DNA of 33,224 nt from Fidelibacterota bacterium (GCA_018650795.1 JABIFG010000209.1:1-33224), one strand, 5' to 3'; shown: positions 1 through 8,826, counted from the first letter of the stretch. Numbers and translations are program-made. The notes: generated by a model from the letters alone, not told the origin.

Positions 1-582
1 GACAGTGTCTTGGTCATGGCAGTGCATGGCTACGACTCAAGAGGTTATGAATGGATCACCGGATTGAAGAATTTGGCCGATTATTATGGATCAATCTTCT
101 TTTTCAGATATGATTGGGAACTATGCCCAGACCAGATAGCCACAAACCTGGCTACTGAGCTTAAAAAGATTGAGAAGAGCGGGAAATACAAAAAATTGGT
201 CATTTTCGGTCACTCCTATGGAGGCATGGTGGTCACTTTTGCTGCCTCTGAGCTGGGGAAGCTAAAGACCGACATCCATGTGATTGCGGCTCCTCTGAGC
301 GGTTTTCCAAAGCTATTGGACGAATGCAACAATCTGAGTTATGATAGTGGAGATAAACTGATATATCCAGAATGGAATAAATCGGTTCGCCTGATTCAGC
401 ACAAAACTGTGCATGCCCAGGATGGGGCTTTCAGGGAATTGGCCAGCGATCCTCAAGCAGTGGACTTACCTTTTTTCCAATCCCATGAATTACCACCCAC
501 CATGGATGGGCATCGCCTCGGGCATAATTGGTCCGTCACCTGGGTTCTTGATAAATACGTTGGGAAGCCCCACAGACTTTAA
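1..582 (+). CDS. alpha/beta hydrolase, 5'-truncated by window start
   Basis: The reading frame is open from the first base of the window (D-S-V-L-V-M-A-V-H-G), so the true start lies upstream; the TTG at position 10 is only an internal leucine codon. The 193 visible residues show the alpha/beta-hydrolase signature: a first strand ending in AVHGYDSRG, where HG would form the oxyanion-hole loop, then VIFGHSYGGMVV, a GxSxG nucleophile elbow with serine as nucleophile. A histidine in the C-terminal DGHRLGHNWSV stretch is a candidate for the triad histidine; I could not place the acid with confidence. No signal peptide can be judged because the N-terminus is missing. The substrate is unknown: lipase, esterase or thioesterase are all possible. 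The stop is TAA at 580-582, with 118 nt before the next gene. Confidence 0.75.
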   Translation, partial: DSVLVMAVHGYDSRGYEWITGLKNLADYYGSIFFFRYDWELCPDQIATNLATELKKIEKSGKYKKLVIFGHSYGGMVVTFAASELGKLKTDIHVIAAPLSGFPKLLDECNNLSYDSGDKLIYPEWNKSVRLIQHKTVHAQDGAFRELASDPQAVDLPFFQSHELPPTMDGHRLGHNWSVTWVLDKYVGKPHRL

Positions 583-700
583 ACAAGTGCCTTTTCGTAC
601 ATGCAATCAATGCTTGCGGAAATTCTTCTGGAGCATATTTTTAAGCCTATAGTTATAAGTTATTGAATGCGTTTGGCTTTAAGCTGGTAGGAGGCTCGCC

Positions 701-1234
701 GTGAAAAGAAAAATATTAATCTCTCTCATACTCGTTCTTGGATTCACATTACCAGCACTCGCACAGACACCAGATGTTTATTGGGGCTTGGATTGGTCTT
801 TGACTGAAGCTCAAGTTGACTCTGTCGTGCAAGACGTGTTCAAAGATAAGAAGCTTGCCACAAAGACGAATTACACGGACAACCGGCAATTATCGGGCTA
901 TTCCTACAGGATTGCTGAAAAAGGAATTGCTAAAATCTATGTCTGGTTCAACATCAAAGGCAAGCAGAAGATATCTATCAACTCCATAGAAATCCTTTAC
1001 AGTTTTGACTACCCCTATGATGCCAAACGCTTTAAACAGGCTTATTTTGAGAAATACGGACATGCTTTTGAAGAGGATGCGGTCCCATATCAGACTGCAG
1101 AGGGAATTTCCGTTGTACTCAGAGCTGTGAAAGAACCCGCACCAGGTGTGTTGGGTCAGACTGTGTATCAGGTAAGTATGTTAAGTCCTAATCCATATGA
1201 AATGACCGAAGAAAATATGGACTTTCTTTTCTGA
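701..1234 (+). CDS. small secreted protein of unknown function
   Basis: A 177-residue protein starting at GTG 701, with a strong Shine-Dalgarno sequence AGGAGG at 689-694, six bases upstream. Residues 1-22 form a classical signal peptide (basic MKRK, hydrophobic core, cleavage after ALA before Q), so the protein is exported to the periplasm or surface. The mature part begins with a WGLDWSLTEAQV segment of the kind found at the N-terminus of small periplasmic proteins of unknown role, and it contains no cysteine. I do not recognise a family and see no catalytic motif. It is flanked by 118 nt upstream and 230 nt downstream, so it is probably monocistronic. Confidence 0.7.
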   Translation: MKRKILISLILVLGFTLPALAQTPDVYWGLDWSLTEAQVDSVVQDVFKDKKLATKTNYTDNRQLSGYSYRIAEKGIAKIYVWFNIKGKQKISINSIEILYSFDYPYDAKRFKQAYFEKYGHAFEEDAVPYQTAEGISVVLRAVKEPAPGVLGQTVYQVSMLSPNPYEMTEENMDFLF

Positions 1235-1243
1235 TTAGCTGTT

Positions 1244-1314
1244 TACCCATTTCCTGATTAAGATACAGACCAATATCTAGTAGCCCGGTGCCTTGATGGT
1301 ACCCATTTCCTGAT
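1244..1314. repeat. pair of 15-bp direct repeats in an intergenic region
   Basis: The 15-mer TACCCATTTCCTGAT occurs at 1244-1258 and again at 1300-1314, a 56-bp period, in the 230-nt gap between the small secreted protein and the ICMT-like gene. There is no coding potential or hairpin between the copies. It could be a remnant of a short duplication or paired binding sites; the sequence alone does not decide. Confidence 0.5.
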
Positions 1315-1464
1315 CTAATTTTGAATTGGCTTATTTGACCAGGCTAAATACTGTTCAGGGTCGGTGCCCCGAAATATACAATCTAAATACATTTGACATC
1401 GGCATATTTTTTGCCCCTCAGCACTTATGGGAAGATGAACTAGCTGAGGGAAGAAGAGTAAACG

Positions 1465-2085
1465 TTGATTGCACCATACAGTTACATTCTTGGATTGATC
1501 ATACTGCTGGTTTCTGGTATCACCGGAGGGATTCTTTTTTTTGCGCCAGGCTCTATCCGCCTGCAACGGCCTGACTGTGGTTGGGTTGGCTGGACCTTCA
1601 ATATTTTCAATCTTCTATTCTTCCTAGTATTGATCCCTTTCTGCGGGGCTATGATGCTTTTGAATATTCATACACCTATTTTTTTGTGTGTTTCACCGTC
1701 CTCTACACAGCTGCATATTGTATTGGAATCACTAGGTCTCATCCTTTTTCTGTTTGGGAGCTGCTTATTGCTTTGGAGTCGACTTTCCCTTCGACGCAGT
1801 TTCCGCCTGGCAGGCGTGAAACCCAGGCAGAATGATTATCTTACTCTGCATGGTCCTTACAAATTCATGCGGCATCCCATGTATTCATCAGCAATTTTGG
1901 TGTTGCTTGGGCTAACACTCATTCTATTGTCCATTGTTATGGCAATCATGTTTTTTATGATGCTCTGGTTGATCAGGAGACTCATCCCGAGGGAAGAGAT
2001 CCAACTGGATCAAGCTTATCCCATGGCCTATGCTGAATATTGTCGGCGGGTGCCTGGGACCATGTTTCCTCAAAAAAACCCCTAA
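1465..2085 (+). CDS. isoprenylcysteine carboxyl methyltransferase-family membrane protein
   Basis: A 206-residue polytopic membrane protein with about four to five hydrophobic helices (residues about 6-28, 45-68, 85-106, 142-170). The C-terminal half carries the ICMT/PEMT signature: GPYKFMRHPMY at 130-140 (the RHPxY box that binds S-adenosylmethionine) followed by IPREEIQL and a YxxYCRRV tail at 189-196. Bacterial members methylate small molecules or lipids rather than prenylated proteins; the substrate here is unknown. The TTG at 1465 is the first possible start, because an in-frame TAA lies at 1459-1461; it is preceded by a purine-rich GAGGGAAGAAGAG segment. The rare start codon suggests modest translation. 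It stands alone, with intergenic gaps on both sides. Confidence 0.75.
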   Translation: MIAPYSYILGLIILLVSGITGGILFFAPGSIRLQRPDCGWVGWTFNIFNLLFFLVLIPFCGAMMLLNIHTPIFLCVSPSSTQLHIVLESLGLILFLFGSCLLLWSRLSLRRSFRLAGVKPRQNDYLTLHGPYKFMRHPMYSSAILVLLGLTLILLSIVMAIMFFMMLWLIRRLIPREEIQLDQAYPMAYAEYCRRVPGTMFPQKNP

Positions 2086-2216
2086 TTTATCTGCTTTTCC
2101 CCGCTCATTCCTCGGTCACTGAGATTTTTGGAATTATTTCGTGCATTTATCAAGAATTCGTGTTTATTTGAGTTCAATTCAAAAACAATCACCTCAGCTT
2201 AATTCAAGGAGTTGGA

Positions 2217-3020
2217 ATGAAGATTTTTATTTCTGCAGATATTGAAGGAATCACGGGAATCGGACACTGGAACGAAACTGACAAAGCCCACCCCAATGAA
2301 TATTCCTGGTTTCAAAATCAAATGACGGCAGAAGTTGCGATTGCTGCAGAAGCTGCGATCGAAGCAGGTGCTACAGAGATTCTTATTAAAGATGCACATG
2401 ATTCTGGCAGGAATCTCATTCTTGATAAATTACCGGAACTTGTAAGTGTTGTGCGAGGATGGGCTGGTCATCCCTTATCTATGGTTCAAGAGGTGGATGA
2501 AAGCTTTGATGCTATCATGTTTATTGGCTATCATTCACGAGCCGGGCAGAACACCAATACTCTGGCCCATACCATGACCTCAGGTCGAATTGCCAGGATG
2601 ACTTTAAATGGTCAGGACATGTCCGAATTTTATTTCCACGCTCTGGCTGCCTCCTATTATGGTGTCCCGTCAATATTTGTATCAGGGGACGAAGGTTTGT
2701 GCAGGGAGGTCAGGGAACACAATGTATTTATACAAACAGTGGCAACAATTCGAGGTGAGGGTGATTCAGTGATTTCCCAGCACCCTGCTCAGTCCATCAG
2801 GATGATCCAGGCGGGGGTTGCCAAAGCCATAAAAAGTGATTTTCCAAAAGGGTTGATTGCCATCCCTGAAAAGCTTGAATTTTCGATAGAGTTTAAGAAG
2901 CATCAGGATGCCTATCGCGCCTCGTTTTACCCTGGAGCATATCTGATAAATCCAGTTACTGTAGGCTTTAAAACCGAGGACTACTTTGAAGTTCTGAGAT
3001 TTAACCTGTTTGCTTATTAG
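2217..3020 (+). CDS. M55 family D-aminopeptidase (DppA-like)
   Basis: A 267-residue cytoplasmic zinc peptidase of MEROPS family M55, the family of Bacillus subtilis DppA, which cleaves N-terminal D-amino acids from short peptides such as D-Ala-D-Ala. The expected landmarks are present: D8 and E10 in SADIEG, H61 in KDAHDSG, H106 in GYHSRAG, the probable catalytic histidine in LAHTM (about H118) and E137 in NGQDMSEFYF. Length matches the family. There is no signal peptide. The ATG at 2217 is preceded by AAGGAG at good spacing. The downstream gene starts 23 nt after the stop without an obvious Shine-Dalgarno, so co-transcription is possible. A VanX-type D,D-dipeptidase lies near 31 kb, so two D-peptide hydrolases occur in this window. 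Confidence 0.85.
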   Translation: MKIFISADIEGITGIGHWNETDKAHPNEYSWFQNQMTAEVAIAAEAAIEAGATEILIKDAHDSGRNLILDKLPELVSVVRGWAGHPLSMVQEVDESFDAIMFIGYHSRAGQNTNTLAHTMTSGRIARMTLNGQDMSEFYFHALAASYYGVPSIFVSGDEGLCREVREHNVFIQTVATIRGEGDSVISQHPAQSIRMIQAGVAKAIKSDFPKGLIAIPEKLEFSIEFKKHQDAYRASFYPGAYLINPVTVGFKTEDYFEVLRFNLFAY

Positions 3021-3043
3021 GATTAAACCTACCCATTCTTTCA

Positions 3044-4924
3044 GTGTACTATAAATCCCCAGTCCTCCTATTATTACTTGTGCTAACCTCAGCATTGGCT
3101 GGGCAGGTAGCACCTGTTGACTCCTCGGCTACTCCGACTCATCCTCTAGAAATATATCTCGATGAAATCGATGAAATGGGGCGCACCTTAAGTGGCTGGA
3201 AAGGGGATAGCCTGGATGAAGGATCTTGGTTCTTTGGTTCCTATGCCATGCTGCTCCTCAGTAATAATGGCAGAGGTGATAACGTGCCATTCCCCGGATT
3301 GGAGTCTGCCATACCTGAACTCTGGAGTGACTTCAAGTATCTCACTCCGCGTTATCTGGTAGAACTAGCTGGTGGTGCCCTTTCCAATGGGAATCTTATG
3401 TCTATCAGGGAAGACCAGGTCTTTAACAAATTAAAGACTGAAGAAAGGTTTATTCTGGAGGTTGCCGGGTTTGGCTATTTGCGCATGCTTTATGGTACAA
3501 TTGGAGATTCCCTCTTTGCTCTGGTAGTCAAAGAAACTATCCAACTCTCTGTCGATCCTGCCTCAATCACGGATAAACTAATTGATAATACCTCAGCACA
3601 TTGTGGCATAGATCTGGGTCTTCAATTTGAAAAAGCTCTCACCAGTTCACGCTGGAGCGATGTCAATCTAAAACGGGTTAAAACCAGCCAAGATTCGCTT
3701 GAGATCAACATTGAGCATCTCGGTGTATGGCATTTTCCAGTAAATGTACTGGTGATTTCTAGCGCGGGTGATAGCACTTACTATAATTATACTATCAATC
3801 AAACTACGCCGCTGATGATACCCAGGTTTGACGTGGAGAAAGTTGTCCTGGATCCTCATCATCTATTAACAGAATATTACAGATATAACAACCAATGGCC
3901 GCGACTACGAGACAATATTCATTTGCAACCCTTTGGAGCTTTACCGGATTGGTCAAGCTATCGTATGACCATCAATCCCACTATGTGGTCCGACTGGGAT
4001 GAGACGAAACGGTTCGGTATTAAACTAACTTCAGGTTTTGGTGTGGACCTGTGGCCCGCTTACCCAAGTGATTATCGCCATCGCGTCAGTCTGGAGGTTA
4101 ACGGTCACGAACCCTATGATGCAGAAATGAGTTGGGGTGGTCGCATCAGCTATGCTCACCCTGTCAACTTGGACAAGCGTCTTTTTTCACATCTCGTGGC
4201 GCATACTTTTGATGATTGGTCCGGTATCAGTGCAGGTTTCACACGATACGTTGGGAAGCAAACTTTCCTGATCCAGGGTCCTCGTCTAACCTATCAACGG
4301 GTGGGTCTAACTGTTGAATATGATCATTATGCGGACAGCCTGGTCTGGAATAAAAATCAAAACATTAGCATTATCAAAGGTTCTTATTCAGGTTTATCCC
4401 TGACCAGCCAGGGTGATAGGATCTATATCAGAGTCAAGGGAGCTACGGGTAAAGGTCCTCAGGGTAATTTCTCAATTTTTAAAGCACAAACTGACCTCTC
4501 AGGAGTGTTTTGGGACTGGCTCGTGGGAGGCGTCCAATTTGAGGCTGGCTTTCAGAGTGAATCAGCACCAGATCCCTATCAATTCACCCACAACTATGCT
4601 TGGCAGGATAGATTGGCAGCAATACCAAATTTTCGTGGACAAACCAAATTGAATGAAAATACAAATGAATATCTTGGTTTGAGCGTATCAGGTGGATATT
4701 GGTTGTCGGGATTTCAGCTCAAGGTCTTTACCAGCAGCATGATTGTTGATATGGATGAGGTGGGTTGGGATGGAGTTAAACCTCACTATGCCGCTGGTTT
4801 TGGATTTGAGCACAAATCATTTTTTACTGCTGGTCTCTACTTCCCGCTATGGCAATCCCACCCCCTTGAGGGGGAGGAACCCTGGGGCTGGCGTTATCAA
4901 TGGCGTTTGACCTGGAATCTTTAA
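3044..4924 (+). CDS. surface protein: M1-peptidase-like C-terminal region without catalytic core, joined to outer-membrane barrel
   Basis: A 626-residue exported protein with a signal peptide (1-20, cleavage near LAGQ). Residues about 130-285 follow the layout of the C-terminal half of M1 (aminopeptidase N-like) peptidases: a helix pair around VAGFGYLRMLYGTIGDSLF, then GIDLGLQFEKAL (compare GxDLxWFFxQWL), an all-beta stretch, and EKVVLDPHHLLTEYYRYNN (compare VVLDPDxxLL). The zinc motif HExxH and the GxMEN exopeptidase motif are both absent, and the space before residue 130 is too short for a catalytic domain. Residues about 290-626 alternate aromatic and polar residues in short strands and end in WRYQWRLTWNL, typical of an outer-membrane barrel terminus. 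The GTG start is the first usable one (in-frame TAA at 3002-3004); no clear Shine-Dalgarno precedes it. The function is unknown; I infer a non-catalytic or scaffold role. Confidence 0.6.
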   Translation: MYYKSPVLLLLLVLTSALAGQVAPVDSSATPTHPLEIYLDEIDEMGRTLSGWKGDSLDEGSWFFGSYAMLLLSNNGRGDNVPFPGLESAIPELWSDFKYLTPRYLVELAGGALSNGNLMSIREDQVFNKLKTEERFILEVAGFGYLRMLYGTIGDSLFALVVKETIQLSVDPASITDKLIDNTSAHCGIDLGLQFEKALTSSRWSDVNLKRVKTSQDSLEINIEHLGVWHFPVNVLVISSAGDSTYYNYTINQTTPLMIPRFDVEKVVLDPHHLLTEYYRYNNQWPRLRDNIHLQPFGALPDWSSYRMTINPTMWSDWDETKRFGIKLTSGFGVDLWPAYPSDYRHRVSLEVNGHEPYDAEMSWGGRISYAHPVNLDKRLFSHLVAHTFDDWSGISAGFTRYVGKQTFLIQGPRLTYQRVGLTVEYDHYADSLVWNKNQNISIIKGSYSGLSLTSQGDRIYIRVKGATGKGPQGNFSIFKAQTDLSGVFWDWLVGGVQFEAGFQSESAPDPYQFTHNYAWQDRLAAIPNFRGQTKLNENTNEYLGLSVSGGYWLSGFQLKVFTSSMIVDMDEVGWDGVKPHYAAGFGFEHKSFFTAGLYFPLWQSHPLEGEEPWGWRYQWRLTWNL

Positions 4925-4929
4925 AAGAA

Positions 4930-4957
4930 GTCATAAGTCAAAGGTCGAAAGTCGAAA
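4930..4957. repeat. four tandem 7-bp repeats after a gene stop
   Basis: Immediately after the barrel gene's stop there are four consecutive heptamers, GTCATAA, GTCAAAG, GTCGAAA and GTCGAAA (consensus GTCRAAA). They are followed by AT-rich sequence containing CGCATTCGTGCTATTCGTGT, itself a degenerate ATTCGTG repeat. The arrangement resembles replication-slippage tracts in intergenic DNA. No gene or RNA is evident. Confidence 0.55.
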
Positions 4958-5051
4958 GGTGTCAGTATCTGCTTTTGTGTGGATTAGTCGCATTCGTGCT
5001 ATTCGTGTCCAACTGTTAAACTCGCCAATACTGCCAAGCTTGCGATCAACA

Positions 5052-5081
5052 TTGTGCTTTACGAAATTCATTTGGTATAAT
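5052..5081 (+). promoter_or_regulatory. sigma-70-type promoter with extended -10 for the PAP2 gene
   Basis: The -35-like TTGTGC at 5052-5057, an 18-bp spacer, and a perfect TATAAT at 5076-5081. The -10 box is preceded by TGG, giving the TGn extended -10 motif. Transcription should start near 5088, about 65 nt before the ATG at 5155. This is one of the best-matching promoters in the window. Confidence 0.6.
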
Positions 5082-5154
5082 GCTTCAAATTCATGGTTTG
5101 ACTGCAATCTAAAGGCTAAGTTATTTCCATATTCAAAATCGACAGGAGGATGCA

Positions 5155-6006
5155 ATGGAGTGGGTTTTATCCGTACGTGCTGAATGGCTAACGCCAATTA
5201 TGAAAATTTTCACTTTTCTCGGTGATGAAGAATTTTTCCTCCTGTTTCTGCCTCTGGCTTACTGGTTTTGGAGAAAACAGGTCATGGGTCGTGTCGGCAT
5301 GGTCTTGCTATTCACTTTTGTGCTGAACGCCGTAATTAAAGGTATTTTTCAGGTTCCCAGACCTGAGGTCATTGAGCATCTCGTGCATGCTGATGACTGG
5401 TCTTTTCCAAGTGGACATTCTCAGGGAGCTATGGTGTTGTGGGGTTGGTTGGCCTATGAACTCAAGGACAAACGCGCTTACATGATCGCCGCTGTTCTCA
5501 TCGCTGGAGTGGGCTTCTCGAGGGTCTATCTCGGTGTACATTACCCGACAGATGTTTTGGGTGGTTTCCTCATTGGCTTTTTAACCTTATACGCTTATTC
5601 CTGCTTGTTAAAACTTACACCTCCGGGCTGGCTTTATCTCGGTCCCACCCGTCAGAGCTTAATCATTTTTGTACTACTTATGGGGCTGTTTATGTTAGTT
5701 CCTGAACTGTCTGAGGTTGCCATCAAAGGTGGTGCAGCATTTATCGGTTTTTTAGCAGGCTATCTCCACGAGAAGAAATATCTATCCTGCAGTCTCAAAC
5801 CGGGTATGAATCTGGTCATTTCCAAACTTGTTCTCGGGATGGTGGGCATCATTGTGATCTGGATGGGTCTGAAACAGATCTTTATTTCCATCGGGTATAC
5901 AACAGATATGGCCATGTTTATTCGCTATACTCTCCTGGGTGGCTGGATAAGCTTTGGAGCACCCTATCTCTTCTGTCAATTCGGTTGGAATCTGGAGAAT
6001 AAATAA
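5155..6006 (+). CDS. PAP2-superfamily membrane phosphatase
   Basis: A 283-residue integral membrane phosphatase with the complete three-part PAP2 active site: K62-x6-R69-P70 (KGIFQVPRP), PSGH at 85-88, and SR-x5-H-x3-D at 122-133 (SRVYLGVHYPTD). Family members dephosphorylate lipid phosphates such as phosphatidate, phosphatidylglycerophosphate or undecaprenyl diphosphate; the substrate cannot be chosen from sequence. The core is followed by roughly four more hydrophobic segments (about 140-280), making the protein longer than minimal PgpB-type enzymes. The start ATG has an excellent Shine-Dalgarno sequence, AGGAGG, and a promoter lies upstream at 5052-5081. It is most likely a single-gene transcript. 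Confidence 0.85.
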   Translation: MEWVLSVRAEWLTPIMKIFTFLGDEEFFLLFLPLAYWFWRKQVMGRVGMVLLFTFVLNAVIKGIFQVPRPEVIEHLVHADDWSFPSGHSQGAMVLWGWLAYELKDKRAYMIAAVLIAGVGFSRVYLGVHYPTDVLGGFLIGFLTLYAYSCLLKLTPPGWLYLGPTRQSLIIFVLLMGLFMLVPELSEVAIKGGAAFIGFLAGYLHEKKYLSCSLKPGMNLVISKLVLGMVGIIVIWMGLKQIFISIGYTTDMAMFIRYTLLGGWISFGAPYLFCQFGWNLENK

Positions 6007-6188
6007 CTCCGAGACAAACAAACACATTCCGGTGAAATACATCACTTATTCGTAAGAAGTAAAAACTTGCCATGAACTGTCTTGGATGGACACCGGTAAC
6101 GGGTTATTATCATGGTCCAATGACTAAGTGCGCAACATTTCTTATAAACAAATCAATTTACAATCTGGGACTAAAAAGGACTTTTTCT

Positions 6189-8783
6189 ATGAAAGCTTTA
6201 AATGTGTTTATCAGCCTGAGTCTGATGACCTCACTGGCCTTTGGGCAACTCTTTATTAACGAGATCGATTATGATCAGCCTGGTACTGATGCTGGAGAGT
6301 TTATCGAAATTGCCGGACCAGCTGGCACATATACTAACGTTAGTATAGATCACTATAATGGAAATGGCGGGGCCCTGATCTGGAGTCTGGATCTGCCAGC
6401 CTTTACTCTAACTGATGAGGCTTCTGGTTATGGATTTTATGTCATAGGTGTTACCGCTGTTCCAAATGTTGATTTATCTATACCGGGGTCCATCCAGAAT
6501 GGTGCTCCAGATGGTGTTGAGCTTTTGGTAAATGGTAGCGTTGTTGATGCCATTGCCTATGAGGGTGAAATGAATGATAGTGAAGGCAATGCTATGGAAA
6601 GTGCCACCGGTGATTTTGCCGGTGTAGATTCCTCCATGGGCCGAATCGGTATTGATGGATCACCCTGGGAATATGGCCCTTTTTCTCCCGGGGCATTAAA
6701 TACAAATCAAACTTTTGACCCAACCGTAAACTATCCACCATCTGCCAATGCCGGTGCGGATCAATCTGTTGCCAGTGGTGCTACAGTAACACTTGATGGT
6801 TCAGCTAGCTCTGATGCCGATGGAACGATTGTTTCCTACCTCTGGGAACAGACTTCAGGATCTACGGTGACCTTGACCGATGCTACTACAGATGTGGCCA
6901 CTTTTGTAGTGCCAGAGGTGACAGAAACGACCTCCTGGGGATTTTCTCTGACAGTAACTGACGATGAGGCTGCTACAGACACTGACGACATTGTGATAAC
7001 AGTCAGTATTAGCGCAGCCATGACTATCCTGGAGGCTCGTGGACAGGCATTAGGGACCCTGATTACAATTACTGGTCTGGTAAACAGTGTAAACTTTTCT
7101 GGTGGTGGCTCTGAATATACGGTAGAAGACGCCACCGCAGGTATCGATATGTATTTAGGTGGTGTTCCTATTGATCTCGGATTGGGCGATGAGATTACTG
7201 TGACAGGAACGACTGCCGAATATAATGGAAAATATGAAATCCTACCAGCTACTGCTGGTGATATCGTAGTCAATAGCACGGGTAACACCCTTCCAGACCC
7301 ACAGGTGATCACTGCTGCTGAATTAGCAAGTAATGGCGAGAACTACGAAAGTGAACTTGTAATGATCCTTGCTGTCAGTAATGCAGGTACGGGTGATGCG
7401 TGGCCAGCATCAGGATCAGATGCAAATATTGATATTTCTGATGCTTCCGGAACCACCGTTATGCGTATCGACAAAGAAACTGAGATAGATGGCTCTACAG
7501 AACCTGTCTGGCCAGTGGATGTGATTGGTGTCGTTTCCGAGTATAGTGGCACTTATAATATTTATCCTCGGTTACTATCTGATTTTGCTTCAAACACGGT
7601 AACACCAACTTTTTCAAACGAGACCCATTCACCAGAATTTGCAACTTCAGTCAATGAAATCACCGTAACTATTGATATTGTAGCTGGTGATGAGACTCAG
7701 ACTATCAATTCAGCCGCACTTATGTATGGAACGGGTGGAACCCATTTGAATGAATCTGAAATGTGGCTGGATAATGGCAGTACCTGGATGGGGATTATAC
7801 CTGCCCAGGCAGCCAATTCTTTCCTTGAGTATGAAATAATTGCAACAGCCTTCACCACCTACGATACAGTTATTGACACCAGTGAATTTGACTCATGGAC
7901 CTACCTATTGGCCATTGCCTCATCCGAAGTCGCTACCATCGCCTCAATTCAGGCTAATCCGGTTGAGGAAGAAGTAGTTACCGTCGAAGGTGTCATTACA
8001 ATTGGTTCAGGTTTGCTTAGAGACGATTATACTGCAGCCTATATCCAGGATGAATCAGGACGGGGGATCAATCTTTTTCAGTATGACCAGGTTGAATTAA
8101 ACCGTGGAGATGAAATCACAGTTGTGGGTGTCATCGATATTTACAATGGTACGGTTGAGATCACAGATTTCTCATACCAGCTTATTTCAACTGGAAATAC
8201 ACTTCCTGCTCCTGTGGTGCTAACTCCTGGTGAAGCTAATGAACTTGAATTTGAAGGCACCTGGCTCAAAATCACGGGAACTGTCACAGATACCTGGTCA
8301 GCAGGTGGTGGTCAAAACGTTCTGATTGGTGATGGATCTGATACCTGTGTTGTTCGTATCTGGGAAACCACTGGTGTGGATGTTACACCACTTACCGTTG
8401 GCACAGAATGGTCATTCCTTGGTGTAGAAAGTCAGTATAATGGTGTTTTTCAACTATTAGTAGCTTATGATGCTGATATCATGAGTACCAGTGACATTGA
8501 TGTCATCGATACCAAACCTTCACAATTTGGCTTGAATCCAGCTTATCCGAATCCTTTCAATCCCAGCACAACTCTGAGTTGGAAGCTGGAATCCTCTTCA
8601 GAAGTGATGTTACGAGTCATGGATATTCGAGGTCGGGAAGTGGCTAGATTGGCTGAAGGAACAAGTGGACCTGGCCAGTTTTCCATGTCATGGGATGCCT
8701 CAGAGTTGAGTTCAGGTGTTTATTTCATTCAGTTGATTACACCAAATGAATCCGCTATTCAAAAGGTCATGCTGCTGAAATAG
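6189..8783 (+). CDS. secreted multidomain LTD-PKD-OB-module protein with type IX-like C-terminal sorting domain
   Basis: An 864-residue secreted protein. The start is ATG 6189, because a signal peptide begins there (MKALNVFISL through AFG, cleavage before Q20) behind an AAAAGGAC ribosome site; an open frame reaching back to 6072 lacks signal-peptide character. Domains in order: lamin-tail-like beta-sandwich (21-175, LFINEIDYD and GVELLVNGS); PKD domain (183-273, ANAGADQSV and LDGSASSDADG); two OB-fold-like modules (278-466); a beta-sandwich linker (473-575); two more OB-fold-like modules (578-765); C-terminal sorting domain (780-864, YPNPFNPSTTLSW and SSGVYFIQL) of the kind recognised by type IX secretion. 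Such OB modules and lamin-tail domains often accompany extracellular nucleases, but no nuclease motif is present here. A terminator follows directly. Confidence 0.8.
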   Translation: MKALNVFISLSLMTSLAFGQLFINEIDYDQPGTDAGEFIEIAGPAGTYTNVSIDHYNGNGGALIWSLDLPAFTLTDEASGYGFYVIGVTAVPNVDLSIPGSIQNGAPDGVELLVNGSVVDAIAYEGEMNDSEGNAMESATGDFAGVDSSMGRIGIDGSPWEYGPFSPGALNTNQTFDPTVNYPPSANAGADQSVASGATVTLDGSASSDADGTIVSYLWEQTSGSTVTLTDATTDVATFVVPEVTETTSWGFSLTVTDDEAATDTDDIVITVSISAAMTILEARGQALGTLITITGLVNSVNFSGGGSEYTVEDATAGIDMYLGGVPIDLGLGDEITVTGTTAEYNGKYEILPATAGDIVVNSTGNTLPDPQVITAAELASNGENYESELVMILAVSNAGTGDAWPASGSDANIDISDASGTTVMRIDKETEIDGSTEPVWPVDVIGVVSEYSGTYNIYPRLLSDFASNTVTPTFSNETHSPEFATSVNEITVTIDIVAGDETQTINSAALMYGTGGTHLNESEMWLDNGSTWMGIIPAQAANSFLEYEIIATAFTTYDTVIDTSEFDSWTYLLAIASSEVATIASIQANPVEEEVVTVEGVITIGSGLLRDDYTAAYIQDESGRGINLFQYDQVELNRGDEITVVGVIDIYNGTVEITDFSYQLISTGNTLPAPVVLTPGEANELEFEGTWLKITGTVTDTWSAGGGQNVLIGDGSDTCVVRIWETTGVDVTPLTVGTEWSFLGVESQYNGVFQLLVAYDADIMSTSDIDVIDTKPSQFGLNPAYPNPFNPSTTLSWKLESSSEVMLRVMDIRGREVARLAEGTSGPGQFSMSWDASELSSGVYFIQLITPNESAIQKVMLLK

Positions 8784-8799
8784 TTTTATTGAAATTCGC

Positions 8800-8826
8800 A
8801 AAAGGCGTCCTTATTGGGCGCCTTTT
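8800..8826 (+). terminator. Rho-independent terminator
   Basis: An 11-bp stem (AAAAGGCGTCC paired with GGGCGCCTTTT, one G-U pair) with the 5-nt loop TTATT. The 3' arm ends in a T-run. It begins 17 nt after the LTD/PKD gene stop, separating that gene from the six-gene run that starts at 8880. Confidence 0.9.

Noticed and set aside
1315-1574. Overlapping open frames on both strands in the gap before the ICMT-like gene
   Set aside because: They lack ribosome sites and protein-like composition and overlap the supported gene start; treated as chance open frames.
3044-4924. Active M1 metallopeptidase
   Set aside because: No HExxH-x18-E or GxMEN motif exists in the protein, so only a non-catalytic relationship is claimed.
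6044-6060. Small hairpin after the PAP2 gene (ACTT and AAGT arms)
   Set aside because: Short, with a mismatch, and no T-run; not convincing as a terminator.
6072-6188. In-frame 39-codon extension upstream of the LTD/PKD protein
   Set aside because: The signal peptide and ribosome site fit ATG 6189, and the extension has no export or family character.
6836-7552. Minus-strand open frames inside the LTD/PKD gene
   Set aside because: Serine/valine-rich shadows of a Thr/Gly-rich coding strand, with no start signals.
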